DNA of 8,860 nucleotides from Candidatus Sulfopaludibacter sp. SbA3 (GCA_945900935.1 CAMDKT010000216.1:1-8860), one strand, 5' to 3'. Shown: positions 1-6,502, numbered from the stretch's first letter. Program-made: numbers and translations. Notes: generated by a model from the letters alone, not told the origin.

Positions 1-234
1 ATTATGCCATCGGCAGAGACGGAAGTGAAGTCGTTTTTCCGCGCCACCGCCTTAATAATCGGACAGATGATTCGCGCCTGCGGCGCGGATGATGACGCTC
101 CCCTCCGGCCTGATGTGCAGAAAACTACGTTTTCTGGTGATCGTTAACAAGGTGGCTGCAGGTATGGTGACTGCCTTTTGCATGAGGCGGAAGGCGAGCT
201 CGTCGCGGCTCCTGGGCTTCCGGCGGTGTCTTTA
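1..234. other. Stretch without a confident gene
   Basis: No recognisable gene was found here. Two plus-strand frames are open from the window edge (frame 1 to a TAA at 145-147, frame 3 to a TGA at 90-92). Either could be the tail of a gene starting outside the window, but neither translation resembles a known family. A GC-rich hairpin is visible at 71-89: CGCGCC, loop TGC, GGCGCG, extended by one G-T and one T-A pair. It has no T-run on either side, so it is not an obvious intrinsic terminator. The minus strand carries the small open frame listed separately. Confidence 0.5.
52..183 (-). CDS. Possible small hypothetical protein, 43 aa
   Basis: An ATG-started minus-strand frame of 43 codons lies just downstream of the Uma2 remnant and in the same reading frame. 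After the Uma2 stop (TGA at 237-235, followed at once by TAA at 234-232) the frame stays open to 52. The product begins MQKAVTIPAATLLTI and contains a beta-strand-like stretch around FLHIRPEGSVIIRAAG. No family is recognised. There is no Shine-Dalgarno sequence close to the ATG; the nearest AGGAG is about 27 bases upstream. It may be a degenerate gene tail or a chance frame. Confidence 0.17.
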   Translation of the reverse strand: MQKAVTIPAATLLTITRKRSFLHIRPEGSVIIRAAGANHLSDY

Positions 235-723
235 TCAGACCTCGCTTTCGAAAACCTCGGCGAGAGACATCTCGATGACCGGCGACGCCGTGCGCAGGGT
301 GCCGGTTTTGACTTCCCGCAAGCCTTCGGCGGCGGTGGCTGTGTACGCTTGACGGGTTTCGGGGTCGAGGACCCCGACCGTGTTCACTCCCATCGCCAGA
401 AAGTCGTTGATGCGGACTTCGACCCGGCTCATGCGGTCCTCTGACGAAAGAATTTCGATACAGAGAAACGGCGGGGTGGAGGGCACGCGCTGTTTGGGAT
501 CGGTCAGGAAAACACAGAGATCCGGAATGCGGAGTTCCGTCAGCACTCTCATCCCCTGCGTTTCGTAACGCGCAAGAAAATAAGCGCCAATCCTAAACTG
601 CAACCGAGCCTGATCCCATTCGCCCACGTTGCGTTCCTCTAAACATCCGTCGACGAAGTCGCACTCCGGCGCGTAGGCAGTCGCCAGCTACTCTTCGAGA
701 GAAACCATCGTTCCGATGGACAT
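235..723 (-). pseudogene. Uma2-family (DUF820) nuclease-fold protein, broken by an amber codon
   Basis: The frame reads from ATG at 723 to TGA at 235 (162 codons) but carries TAG at 690-688 (codon 12). The codons before it encode MSIGTMVSLEE and those after it LATAYAPECDFVDG, so homology continues straight through the stop; the family usually has Tyr there (VSLEEYL). The rest has Uma2 hallmarks: LEERNVGEWD-ARLQ, the IPD acidic residue, PPFLCIEILSSED with the second acidic residue, then FLAMGV and VLDPETRQAY. Uma2 proteins are PD-(D/E)XK-fold proteins of poorly known role, often in many copies per genome. Further signs of decay, judged from memory of the family: about nine residues seem missing before RIPD, and the usual Trp before the (V)LDP motif is Gly. 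No clear Shine-Dalgarno precedes the ATG. Only a GTG at 627, inside conserved sequence, could restart translation, giving 130 aa without the N-terminal strand. A single sequencing error is the main alternative. Confidence 0.8.
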
Positions 724-729
724 GATTTC

Positions 730-769
730 AGGCTATCTTTTTCAGCCTTTTTAAGGCGGCGGATCGCCG
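730..769. other. Hairpins between rpoD and the Uma2 remnant
   Basis: The short gap after the rpoD stop holds several small inverted repeats. Read on the minus strand there is CGGCG-ATC-CGCCG right after the TAA, then GCCTT-AAA-AAGGC. AGGCT (730-734) and AGCCT (744-748) form a further 5-bp stem. Only the plus-strand reading of the last one is followed by a T-run (748-752), so no canonical terminator can be assigned to rpoD. Transcription may continue into the Uma2 remnant. Confidence 0.3.
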
Positions 770-2326
770 TTAACGGGCAGCCAAAAGAGCCCGCAAATGG
801 CGAGCCCGTTCCGGCGAACGCAGTTGCCGCAGCGCTTTGGCTTCGATTTGGCGAATTCGTTCACGGGTCACGTCAAATTCCTGGCCAATCTCTTCCAGCG
901 TGTGCTCCCGGTCGCAGCCGATGCCGAACCGCATTCGAATCACTTTTTCCTCTTTGGGAGAAAGCGTCTTCAGGATGTTGGCTGTCTCGTCGCGAACGTT
1001 CGACTCGATGACGGCGTCCACCGGCGAACCGACCCAGCGGTCCTCAATCAAGTCGCCGAGAGCCGATTCCCCGTCACGCCCAACAGGCGTTTCCAGCGAA
1101 ACCGGGTCGCGTGAAATTGTCTTCAACTTCTGAACTTTTTCCACCGGAATATCCATCCGGCGGCTGATCTCTTCGTTGGTCGGTTGCCGTCCCAACTCTT
1201 TTTCCAGCTCCCTGGTGGCCCGCAGGAACTTGTTCATCGACTCGTTCATGTGGACCGGAATGCGGATGGTGCGGGATTGATCGGCGATCGCGCGGGTGAT
1301 TGCCTGACGAATCCACCACGTGGCGTAAGTGGAGAATTTGTAGCCGCGGCGATATTCGAACTTATCGGCGGCGCGCATCAGGCCAATGTTGCCCTCCTGG
1401 ATCAGGTCGAGAAGATGCAGTCCGCGGTTGACGTACTTCTTGGCGACAGAGACGACCAGCCGCAAGTTGGCCTCGACAAGATCCTTCTTGGCCTTCTCCG
1501 CTTCCACTTCCCCGTGGCGGATCACCGTAATGGTGTGCCGCAACTCGAGCAGCGAGGCTCCGGCAAATTCCTGCTTCTTCTTTGATTCCTTTTTCAGGTC
1601 CCGCACACGCATCACGTTCTGCGAGTCCTTGCGCGCTTCCAGTTTGTGGAGTTCGGAATCGAGATGTATAATCTCATCCACCGTGCGCTCAATCTCTCTG
1701 GCGAATTCGCGCCACCGGCTGGGCAGGAACGGCGTTTTGCGAATCGCAACGCTCATATCTACCTGGGCTCTGGCGGCCTTGTAGTAGATCTTGCGGTATG
1801 CCTTCCGGACGAGCGGATTTTTTTCCGATGCCTTGGGCGCGGTGGCCTCCAGCAATTTCTGCACCGACAGCATCTGCTTTCGGTGCAGCGCGCCCAGGTT
1901 CAGAACACGCTCCGTGAGTTCCTTCCGAATCTTGGCTTCCGCGGGCGTCCCTTCCTCAACGTCGCCCAAATCCACCAAATTGTCCAGGTCGATCTCGCCA
2001 CGCTTCACATTTTCAGTGAATTCAATCACCCGGTTCTGAACGACTGCCGACCGGCTGATCGCCTTCATCATCCGCAGCTTTCCACGCTCCATCCGCCGCG
2101 CCAGATTTACTTCCCCTTCCCGCGTTAATAGCGGAACGGCGCCCATCTCGCGGAGATACACGCGGACAGGGTCATCGGTATAAATCGACTCTTCCTGCTG
2201 CTGAGCCGCCTGAAAGTCTTCCCCGTCATGCACTTCCTCCGGGTGGAAAAAGTTTGTCTCTTCGTCAAAAGGTAGACCTAATGGCTCGGTTGAGTCGCCA
2301 AGGTACTGATCGTCAAAATGATCCAT
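770..2326 (-). CDS. rpoD: RNA polymerase primary sigma factor RpoD (sigma-70)
   Basis: Housekeeping sigma factor that directs core RNA polymerase to -10/-35 promoters; 518 aa. Region 1.2 is at about residues 48-82 (DPVRVYLREMGAVPLLTREGE). A long charged non-conserved region follows (about 95-280). Region 2 is at about 283-353 (EANLRLVVSVAKKY, DLIQEGNIGLMRA, and the -10 reading YKFSTYATWWIRQAI). Region 3 is at about 360-440, and region 4 at about 445-510 with the -35-binding helix TLEEIGQEFDVTRERIRQIE. The large insert between 1.2 and 2, plus the intact region 2.4/4.2 signatures, mark a group 1 factor. Region 1.1 is not recognisable: only about 48 acidic residues precede region 1.2. The start is well fixed, because an in-frame TGA (2329-2327) directly abuts the ATG and a GGAG lies about 11 bases upstream. 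It lies 271 bases downstream of nrdR and has its own predicted promoter. Confidence 0.97.
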   Translation of the reverse strand: MDHFDDQYLGDSTEPLGLPFDEETNFFHPEEVHDGEDFQAAQQQEESIYTDDPVRVYLREMGAVPLLTREGEVNLARRMERGKLRMMKAISRSAVVQNRVIEFTENVKRGEIDLDNLVDLGDVEEGTPAEAKIRKELTERVLNLGALHRKQMLSVQKLLEATAPKASEKNPLVRKAYRKIYYKAARAQVDMSVAIRKTPFLPSRWREFAREIERTVDEIIHLDSELHKLEARKDSQNVMRVRDLKKESKKKQEFAGASLLELRHTITVIRHGEVEAEKAKKDLVEANLRLVVSVAKKYVNRGLHLLDLIQEGNIGLMRAADKFEYRRGYKFSTYATWWIRQAITRAIADQSRTIRIPVHMNESMNKFLRATRELEKELGRQPTNEEISRRMDIPVEKVQKLKTISRDPVSLETPVGRDGESALGDLIEDRWVGSPVDAVIESNVRDETANILKTLSPKEEKVIRMRFGIGCDREHTLEEIGQEFDVTRERIRQIEAKALRQLRSPERARHLRALLAAR

Positions 2327-2448
2327 TCATCCCACTTCTCCGCCATCGGGACGGAATAAGCTCGCTGCGTTGTGGTGTTCGGGCGGTGGGGCTACTGCCC
2401 GGCAGGCACGCGAATCTCGACCCCTCTGTGCAAGGAGCCCCAACTCTG
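2327..2448 (-). promoter_or_regulatory. Predicted rpoD leader (5' UTR) with long-range stem
   Basis: If the promoter at 2449-2477 is real, the rpoD transcript has an untranslated leader of roughly 115 nt. At its 5' end TGGGGCT (2442-2436, minus strand) is exactly complementary to AGCCCCA (2393-2387), enclosing a loop of about 42 nt that contains the palindromic CTGCC-G-GGCAG. The leader ends in GGAGAAGTGGG before the start codon. No known riboswitch class is recognised. The structure is an inference from base complementarity only. Confidence 0.35.
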
Positions 2449-2477
2449 AGTATAGCACCCAACCACTTGAAAGTTAA
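2449..2477 (-). promoter_or_regulatory. Predicted sigma-70 promoter of rpoD (extended -10)
   Basis: On the minus strand, TTAACT (2477-2472, 4 of 6 matches to TTGACA) is separated by exactly 17 bases from TATACT (2454-2449, 5 of 6 matches to TATAAT). The -10 is preceded by TGC, an extended -10 element. Transcription would start near 2442. The element lies in the non-coding gap between nrdR and rpoD, which fits an independently transcribed rpoD. The rest of the gap toward nrdR (2478-2597) shows only a weak 4-bp stem (CCCG/CGGG within 2538-2554) and no clear terminator for nrdR. Confidence 0.6.
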
Positions 2478-2597
2478 GTGCGATCTCGCCCCTATTCATT
2501 CAGATGCCAGAGTCGCAAAAAGGTTTCCGCAATTCGTGCCCCGAAATAACGGGCGCTACGGAATATGGCTATTTTACTACTAACGTAGAGGTTGGGT

Positions 2598-3068
2598 TTA
2601 CCGTCCATCCCCCAGCCGAGTCCTCAAAAGCGTTTGCAGCTCACTCAAGAACGCCTGCTCATCCTGAAAATCCCGGTACACAGACGCAAATCGCACATAT
2701 GCAATCTTGTCCAGCGTCTTCAACTCCTCCATTAAGATTTCTCCTACGTCTGTAGTCGGAAGCTCGCGTTCTGAATTATCTGCTAACCGCGCCTCCACCT
2801 TATCAACAATCGCCGCCAGCTTCGTTATCGAAATCGGCCGCTTCTCGCAAGCCTTCAACAGCCCGTTGAGAATTTTTTGCCGCTCAAACTTCTCCCGCCG
2901 GCCGTCCTTCTTCACCACCATGTACGGAATCTCGTCAATTTTCTCGTACGTGGTGAACCGCCGCTCACAGGCCAGGCACTGCCGCCGCCGCCGGATCGCG
3001 TCGCCATCCTTGCTCTCCCGCGAATCGATGACCTTATCTTCCTGATGCGCGCAAAATGGACATTTCAT
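2598..3068 (-). CDS. nrdR: Transcriptional repressor NrdR
   Basis: ATP/dATP-sensing zinc-finger repressor of ribonucleotide reductase genes; 156 aa, the usual family length. The N-terminal zinc ribbon has C3-x2-C6 (MKCPFC) and C31-x2-C34 (CLAC) around the conserved DSRESKDGDAIRRRRQC segment, followed by ERRFTTYEKI. The ATP-cone domain spans about residues 47-137 (PYMVVKKDGRREKF, near its start; KIAYVRFASVYRDF, near its end). The ATG at 3068 is chosen because it starts exactly at the conserved MKCPFC. The same frame is open far upstream (to 3650), but that part lies inside the flippase gene in another frame and is not NrdR. The ATG overlaps the flippase stop as ATGA, so the two are probably translationally coupled. 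No ribonucleotide reductase gene is in the window. Confidence 0.96.
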   Translation of the reverse strand: MKCPFCAHQEDKVIDSRESKDGDAIRRRRQCLACERRFTTYEKIDEIPYMVVKKDGRREKFERQKILNGLLKACEKRPISITKLAAIVDKVEARLADNSERELPTTDVGEILMEELKTLDKIAYVRFASVYRDFQDEQAFLSELQTLLRTRLGDGR

Positions 3069-4144
3069 GGTTGCGATTCCTGCCCCTGCAAATCGTGGCT
3101 GATCCGGCGGAGGTTTTGCCATCGCAATCCCTCGGTGGCGGCCAGTCCAACGCCGATTGGCAAAATACTGACCCATGTTACCAGCCAGTTGGCCACCGCG
3201 ATTCCCGCCGCCTCCGCCGCGCTCAGGCCAAAGAGTTGCGACAACACCACTGTTCCTGCAATTTGAACACCGCCGCCGATACCCGGAATCTGCACGATGC
3301 TCCCGAACGCCACAAACCCCAGATACACCACGGCATCCAAACCACTCATATGCGCCGTCGCTGGAAACGCTCGGAAAAAGCACAGCGTCCCGCCGCAGAT
3401 GACCAGCCACTCCACGGCCGTGATTGCAAGTAAACCAATGACATCCGACGCTTTCCGGCAACAGGCCATGCCGCTGGTGAACGAAGCGGCGAGTCCCTTC
3501 GACCGCGAGAGCCATGGTTCCGGCAATATCGCCAGCGCATCCGTTAATCGCCCCGTCACCGCCTCTTTGGACTTTCCGGCGAAGAATAAGATCACGAGGC
3601 AGGCGACCGCCATCACGGCCACCAAGCCGCCGCCGACGTTCAGAATCCACGCGATCCCCGGAGAGACGTCTCGCCCCGCCGGGTCAAATGCGTACAATCC
3701 AAATCCGAAAATGGCCAATACCGCCAAGAGGTCGAACACCCGCTCCAGAAACCAAGTCGCCATTTGGGACGAAAACGGCACGCCCTCGGACCGCGCAATC
3801 AGCCACGGACGGACCAACTCGCCGGGACGACCTAAAAGGATGATCGCGGTGAATCCGATCGCAGTTGCTTTGAAAATCCGCCAGGCGGGCGCTTGCGGTG
3901 CCAATGGCCGGATCATCATTTGCCAACGCAGCACGCGCGCCAGATAGGTGACGAGCACGAGAGCCGCCGAAACGCTCATCCAGCCCCACTGAACATTCCG
4001 GTAAACGGCCCCGAACGCATTCCAATCAAAGGACTTAAATCGCTGCCAACTTCCCAGCGCCAAGGCCGCAAGAACACACACAATGAAGAGCGGAAGCCAG
4101 CGCCGGATGCGGGAAACGGTTACAGAAGACAAATAAATACTCAC
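3065..4144 (-). CDS. Flippase-like integral membrane protein (UPF0104 / LPG-synthase TM family)
   Basis: A polytopic inner-membrane protein of about 359 aa with roughly eight hydrophobic segments, beginning with WLPLFIVCVLAALALGSW and ending in LVTWVSILPIGVGLA. Family signatures are ARVLRWQMMIRPLAP, the motif GRPGELVRPWLIARSEGVPF and, just after, FLERVFDLLAVL. This superfamily includes the membrane half of MprF and the YbhN-type proteins, which are thought to move lipids or lipid-linked glycans. The substrate here cannot be told. No soluble aminoacyl-phospholipid synthase domain is present. The start is uncertain: GTG at 4144 is preferred because it gives a family-typical N-terminus, TTG at 4132 is possible, and an ATG at 4339 would run into the divergent sigma gene. 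None has a strong Shine-Dalgarno. The stop overlaps the nrdR start (ATGA). Confidence 0.85.
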   Translation of the reverse strand: MSIYLSSVTVSRIRRWLPLFIVCVLAALALGSWQRFKSFDWNAFGAVYRNVQWGWMSVSAALVLVTYLARVLRWQMMIRPLAPQAPAWRIFKATAIGFTAIILLGRPGELVRPWLIARSEGVPFSSQMATWFLERVFDLLAVLAIFGFGLYAFDPAGRDVSPGIAWILNVGGGLVAVMAVACLVILFFAGKSKEAVTGRLTDALAILPEPWLSRSKGLAASFTSGMACCRKASDVIGLLAITAVEWLVICGGTLCFFRAFPATAHMSGLDAVVYLGFVAFGSIVQIPGIGGGVQIAGTVVLSQLFGLSAAEAAGIAVANWLVTWVSILPIGVGLAATEGLRWQNLRRISHDLQGQESQP

Positions 4145-4283
4145 ATGGGCCGAAATGCGATAGCCAAGCCCTGCAATTCGTGTGAACTTATTATGGCAGA
4201 TCCTCGTAACTAGTTCTGAACGCGTACTCAGCTCACGCGGGGAAAAGTGAGCAATGGGCCGCGCCAGGAAGGAGACCGGGGAC
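4145..4283. promoter_or_regulatory. Divergent control region: flippase-nrdR / ECF sigma operon
   Basis: This intergenic stretch must hold promoters in both directions, but neither is clear. For the minus strand, CATAAT (4195-4190) is a 5-of-6 match to a -10, with TTCAGA (4220-4215) 19 bases upstream. For the plus strand, GAACTT (4184-4189) resembles an RpoE-type -35 and is followed 14 bases later by TCGTAA, a spacing a little too short. GCTCAC (4231-4236) and GTGAGC (4247-4252) form a perfect 6-bp inverted repeat with a 10-base spacer, 31 bases before the preferred sigma start. This could be an operator or a leader hairpin. Confidence 0.35.
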
Positions 4284-4991
4284 GTGATGGCACTGGCAGC
4301 AGTCGCAGTAATCCAGAAATTCGGGAAAACCCAGAACATGGGAACAGGCGTGATGCCGGTTTGGGAATTGCCTCAAACTGCCCGCCTCGGGAGCCGGCGT
4401 TTGGAACCAACTTTCGACCTCGATATACAACTGGTGGAGCGGTGCGTCTCCGGGGACGAGGGCGCGTGGGAAGATCTCGTCAAGACCCACACCAGACGCG
4501 TCTATTCCGTTTGCTATCGCTTCGTGGGGAAGGACTCCGAGGCCCAGGATTTAACCCAGGAGGTATTTCTTCGCCTCTTCCGGACGCTCCCTTCGTTCCG
4601 CGCCGGACAGGGTTCTTTCACCGTATGGCTGTCGCGAATGACGCGAAATCTCCTCATCGACAACTACCGGCGCACCCGCCAGGAACGCATCACGGACTCG
4701 ATTGAAGAACAGTTGCCGATGTTGGAGCAGCGCTCGGTTGGAGCGGGCAGCAGCGCCGACGGACTGCTTGCCGGGCGCGAAGCTTCGGAACTACTGCAAG
4801 CGGCGCTACAGCGACTCTCCCCCGAACTGCGGGAGACGGTCATTTTGCGCGACCTGGAGGAGATGGAATATAAGGAGATTGCCGAAACATTGGGAGTGCC
4901 GGAGGGTACGGTGAAGTCGCGGCTCAACCGCGGACGCGCCGAACTGGCTCGCGTACTCCGGAAGCATCAGGCGGGCGGAATAAGGCCATGA
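4284..4991 (+). CDS. ECF-type RNA polymerase sigma factor
   Basis: Alternative sigma factor, about 235 aa. Numbered from ATG 4287, sigma region 2 covers about residues 45-130 (LVERCVSGDEGAWEDLV, RRVYSVCYRFVG, DLTQEVFLRLFR, NLLIDNYRR). Region 4 covers about 168-226 (LQRLSPELRETVILRD, EYKEIAETLGVPEGTVKSR, with the recognition helix). Region 3 is absent, as expected for ECF factors. The start is chosen at GTG 4284 (or ATG 4287, one codon on) because AAGGAG at 4269-4274 is well placed; ATG 4254 is possible but has a poorer site. A roughly 40-residue N-terminal extension precedes region 2. The gene overlaps the anti-sigma gene by ATGA, which is typical of a co-translated sigma/anti-sigma pair. Its regulon is unknown, but the downstream genes suggest envelope stress. 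Confidence 0.93.
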   Translation: MMALAAVAVIQKFGKTQNMGTGVMPVWELPQTARLGSRRLEPTFDLDIQLVERCVSGDEGAWEDLVKTHTRRVYSVCYRFVGKDSEAQDLTQEVFLRLFRTLPSFRAGQGSFTVWLSRMTRNLLIDNYRRTRQERITDSIEEQLPMLEQRSVGAGSSADGLLAGREASELLQAALQRLSPELRETVILRDLEEMEYKEIAETLGVPEGTVKSRLNRGRAELARVLRKHQAGGIRP

Positions 4992-5605
4992 CTTGCAACT
5001 GCGCGGAATTCGAAATCCTGCTTTGCGACGCTGTCGACGGAACCCTCCGCGGCGAGCAGCAGCGGGCCTTTGACGCCCACCGCCAATCGTGCGCGTCTTG
5101 CCAGGAACTCGCCGCCGACGTCATCAGCGTCACCGCATTCATCGGCCGAGCGGCCGCGGTCGAACCGCCCAAGGAACTGCTGACGCGCATCTTCTTCGAA
5201 ACGTCAGGCGGCAAATCCGCTAATGCCGCCACCGTTAACCATGACGGCTGGCTCGGCGTCATCCAACAATTTTTCAGGCCCATTTTGCAGCCGCGGCTGG
5301 CCATGGGCATGGCGATGACAATCCTCTCCGTCTCCATGCTGGCCCAGGTCTTCGGCCTGGAAGTTCGCCAGCTCCGCGCCGCCGATCTGGAACCGGTTCG
5401 AATCTGGGCCGGCGTTGAGGACGGCGCTCACCGCCAATGGTCGCGCGTCGTGAAGTACTACGAAAATGTCCGCGTTGTGTATGAGATTCAATCCCGGCTC
5501 AAGGAATGGGCCGATCAGGAAGAGCAGGACAGGCAGACGCAGCGGAAGGACACCGCCACTACGCCTAAAACCAACATCGTAACGACACCGCCACCCGGCC
5601 GCTAG
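4988..5605 (+). CDS. Membrane-anchored zinc-binding anti-sigma factor (ZAS type)
   Basis: Predicted to sequester the ECF sigma factor encoded immediately upstream; 205 aa. The N-terminal cytoplasmic domain has the zinc anti-sigma signature H31-x3-C35-x2-C38 (DAHRQSCASCQEL), with upstream cysteines at 3, 5 and 13. The segment before it (FEILLCDAVDGTL) matches the usual first helix. One hydrophobic segment at about 104-124 (LAMGMAMTILSVSMLAQVFGL) would cross the membrane. The roughly 80-residue C-terminal part is charged and helical (KYYENVRVVYEIQSRLKEWA), ends in a Thr/Pro-rich tail and would lie outside the cytoplasm. The start ATG overlaps the sigma stop (ATGA). The sensory signal is not evident from the sequence. 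Confidence 0.9.
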   Translation: MTCNCAEFEILLCDAVDGTLRGEQQRAFDAHRQSCASCQELAADVISVTAFIGRAAAVEPPKELLTRIFFETSGGKSANAATVNHDGWLGVIQQFFRPILQPRLAMGMAMTILSVSMLAQVFGLEVRQLRAADLEPVRIWAGVEDGAHRQWSRVVKYYENVRVVYEIQSRLKEWADQEEQDRQTQRKDTATTPKTNIVTTPPPGR

Positions 5606-5649
5606 AGCCAGGGACGGAGCCAATTCTACCTTTGTTAGGGGAGTTCATC

Positions 5650-6306
5650 ATGGAACAAACTGGGAACATCCAGGCGGCATTCTGCCGCATTTGCGGGAAG
5701 GCATTGGCCCCCGAAGAACAACACGCGGCGCTCGGCACCATCTACTGCGTTGAACATGTGCCGGTGCCCACGCCGCCGCCCAATTCGCCATGGACGGCGC
5801 CCCCGCCCTTGCCGAATCCAAACGCTCCCGGAGCGCCGTCGCCCGGACTCGCGTTCATTCTGGGCCTTATCCCTGGCGTCGGAGCGATCTATAACGCGCA
5901 ATACGCCAAAGGCCTCATCCACGTCGTCATCTTCGGCGCGTTGATCAGCATCGCCAATGCCGACTCGGTTGGCGATATGCAACCCCTCTTCGGCATGCTC
6001 TGTCCAGCGTGGATTTTTTACATGGCGTTTGAGGCCTACCACACTGCCAGGAACCGCGCCGAGGGCCGCCACGTCGAAGAGTTCTCCAGTGTGATTCCAG
6101 TCCGCGCGGAAGGCCCGCCGGTGGGTCCCGCCGTCATGATTGGCCTTGGTGTCATTTTCCTGCTCAACAATCTCGGCTTGCTTCGTTTCTCTCAGATTTT
6201 CAAGTTCTGGCCCGTTGCCCTCATCGGTCTCGGCATCTACCTGCTGCTGGAACGTACACGCTCGTCTTCGTCCTCCAGCTCGCCGGAGGTGCCTCGTGAA
6301 CAGTAA
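5650..6306 (+). CDS. Zinc-finger / TM2-like / LiaI-like membrane protein
   Basis: A 218-aa three-part protein. Residues 12-36 form a B-box-like zinc site, C12-x2-C15-x17-C33-x2-H36. A proline-rich linker follows (about 38-66). Next come hydrophobic segments resembling TM2-type proteins (LAFILGLIPGVGAIYNAQYAKGL) and a second stretch around FGMLCPAWIFYMAFEAY. The C-terminus is a LiaI/LiaF-like two-helix module at about residues 158-205 (GPAVMIGLGVIFLLNN, FKFWPVALIGLGIYLLLER), then a serine run. The start at 5650 is supported by AGGGGAG at 5637-5643; an in-frame TTG at 5632 lies ahead of that site and is rejected. It follows the anti-sigma gene by 44 bases, the only real gap in the operon. The role is unknown; an envelope-stress membrane protein is inferred. 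Confidence 0.85.
   Translation: MEQTGNIQAAFCRICGKALAPEEQHAALGTIYCVEHVPVPTPPPNSPWTAPPPLPNPNAPGAPSPGLAFILGLIPGVGAIYNAQYAKGLIHVVIFGALISIANADSVGDMQPLFGMLCPAWIFYMAFEAYHTARNRAEGRHVEEFSSVIPVRAEGPPVGPAVMIGLGVIFLLNNLGLLRFSQIFKFWPVALIGLGIYLLLERTRSSSSSSSPEVPREQ
6285..6290 (+). promoter_or_regulatory. Ribosome binding site fixing the 68-aa gene start
   Basis: A perfect GGAGGT lies inside the end of the preceding gene, five bases before GTG 6296. It decides the start of the small membrane-protein gene, which otherwise would be overlooked because it uses GTG and overlaps its neighbour. Confidence 0.8.
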
Positions 6307-6502
6307 CGCGCTACTTTTTCGCGCCTTGCGCGGACCACTAACGCTCATTCTCATCGGCGTCCTCTTCGCTATTGACCACAACGGAGCGATCAGCTTCACC
6401 AAGACGTGGCCGATTATCATAATTTTCCTCGGCGCGATTCGCCTGGCCGAGCGCGCTTTACAGCCCCCACCCCCGCCATTTTCCCAAGGAGGCGCGCAAT
6501 GA
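6296..6502 (+). CDS. Small LiaI-like membrane protein, 68 aa
   Basis: A short two-helix membrane protein made almost entirely of the LiaI/LiaF-like module: GPLTLILIGVLFAIDHNGA, then KTWPIIIIFLGAIRLAERA, ending in a five-proline run and GGAQ. It aligns by eye with the C-terminus of the upstream protein and the N-terminus of the downstream one (GP start, IG in helix 1, WP opening helix 2, R-x-x-E after it). The GTG start has a perfect GGAGGT five bases upstream and overlaps the preceding gene by 11 bases. The stop overlaps the next start as ATGA. A longer frame beginning at 6140 is rejected because it lies inside the upstream gene. The function is unknown; it could pair with its neighbours in the membrane. 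Confidence 0.85.
   Translation: MNSNALLFRALRGPLTLILIGVLFAIDHNGAISFTKTWPIIIIFLGAIRLAERALQPPPPPFSQGGAQ

Noticed and set aside
688..690. TAG read as a recoded sense codon
   Set aside because: All other genes end in normal stops, including TAG for the DUF4097 gene, and no recoding signal is seen; a simple nonsense mutation is more likely.
730..752. Plus-strand hairpin plus T-run as a terminator
   Set aside because: No plus-strand gene precedes it and the stem is only 5 bp.
797..2128. Several long plus-strand open frames opposite rpoD
   Set aside because: They are antisense to a clearly conserved sigma-70 gene, have low-complexity composition and match no family.
3069..3650. Upstream extension of the nrdR frame giving a 350-aa product
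   Set aside because: The extra residues are an out-of-frame reading of the flippase gene, and nrdR begins exactly at the conserved MKCPFC with an ATGA overlap.
4184..4209. RpoE-like autoregulatory promoter (GAACTT ... TCGTAA)
   Set aside because: The 14-base spacing is short for this promoter class and the -10 match is weak, so it is only mentioned as a possibility.
4145..4339. ATG at 4339 as the flippase start
   Set aside because: It would overlap the divergent sigma gene and its ribosome site, and the added residues are not family-like.
5204..6420. Large minus-strand open frames opposite the anti-sigma and zinc-finger genes
   Set aside because: They are antisense shadows in a GC-rich region; the plus-strand genes have ribosome sites, motifs and operon overlaps.
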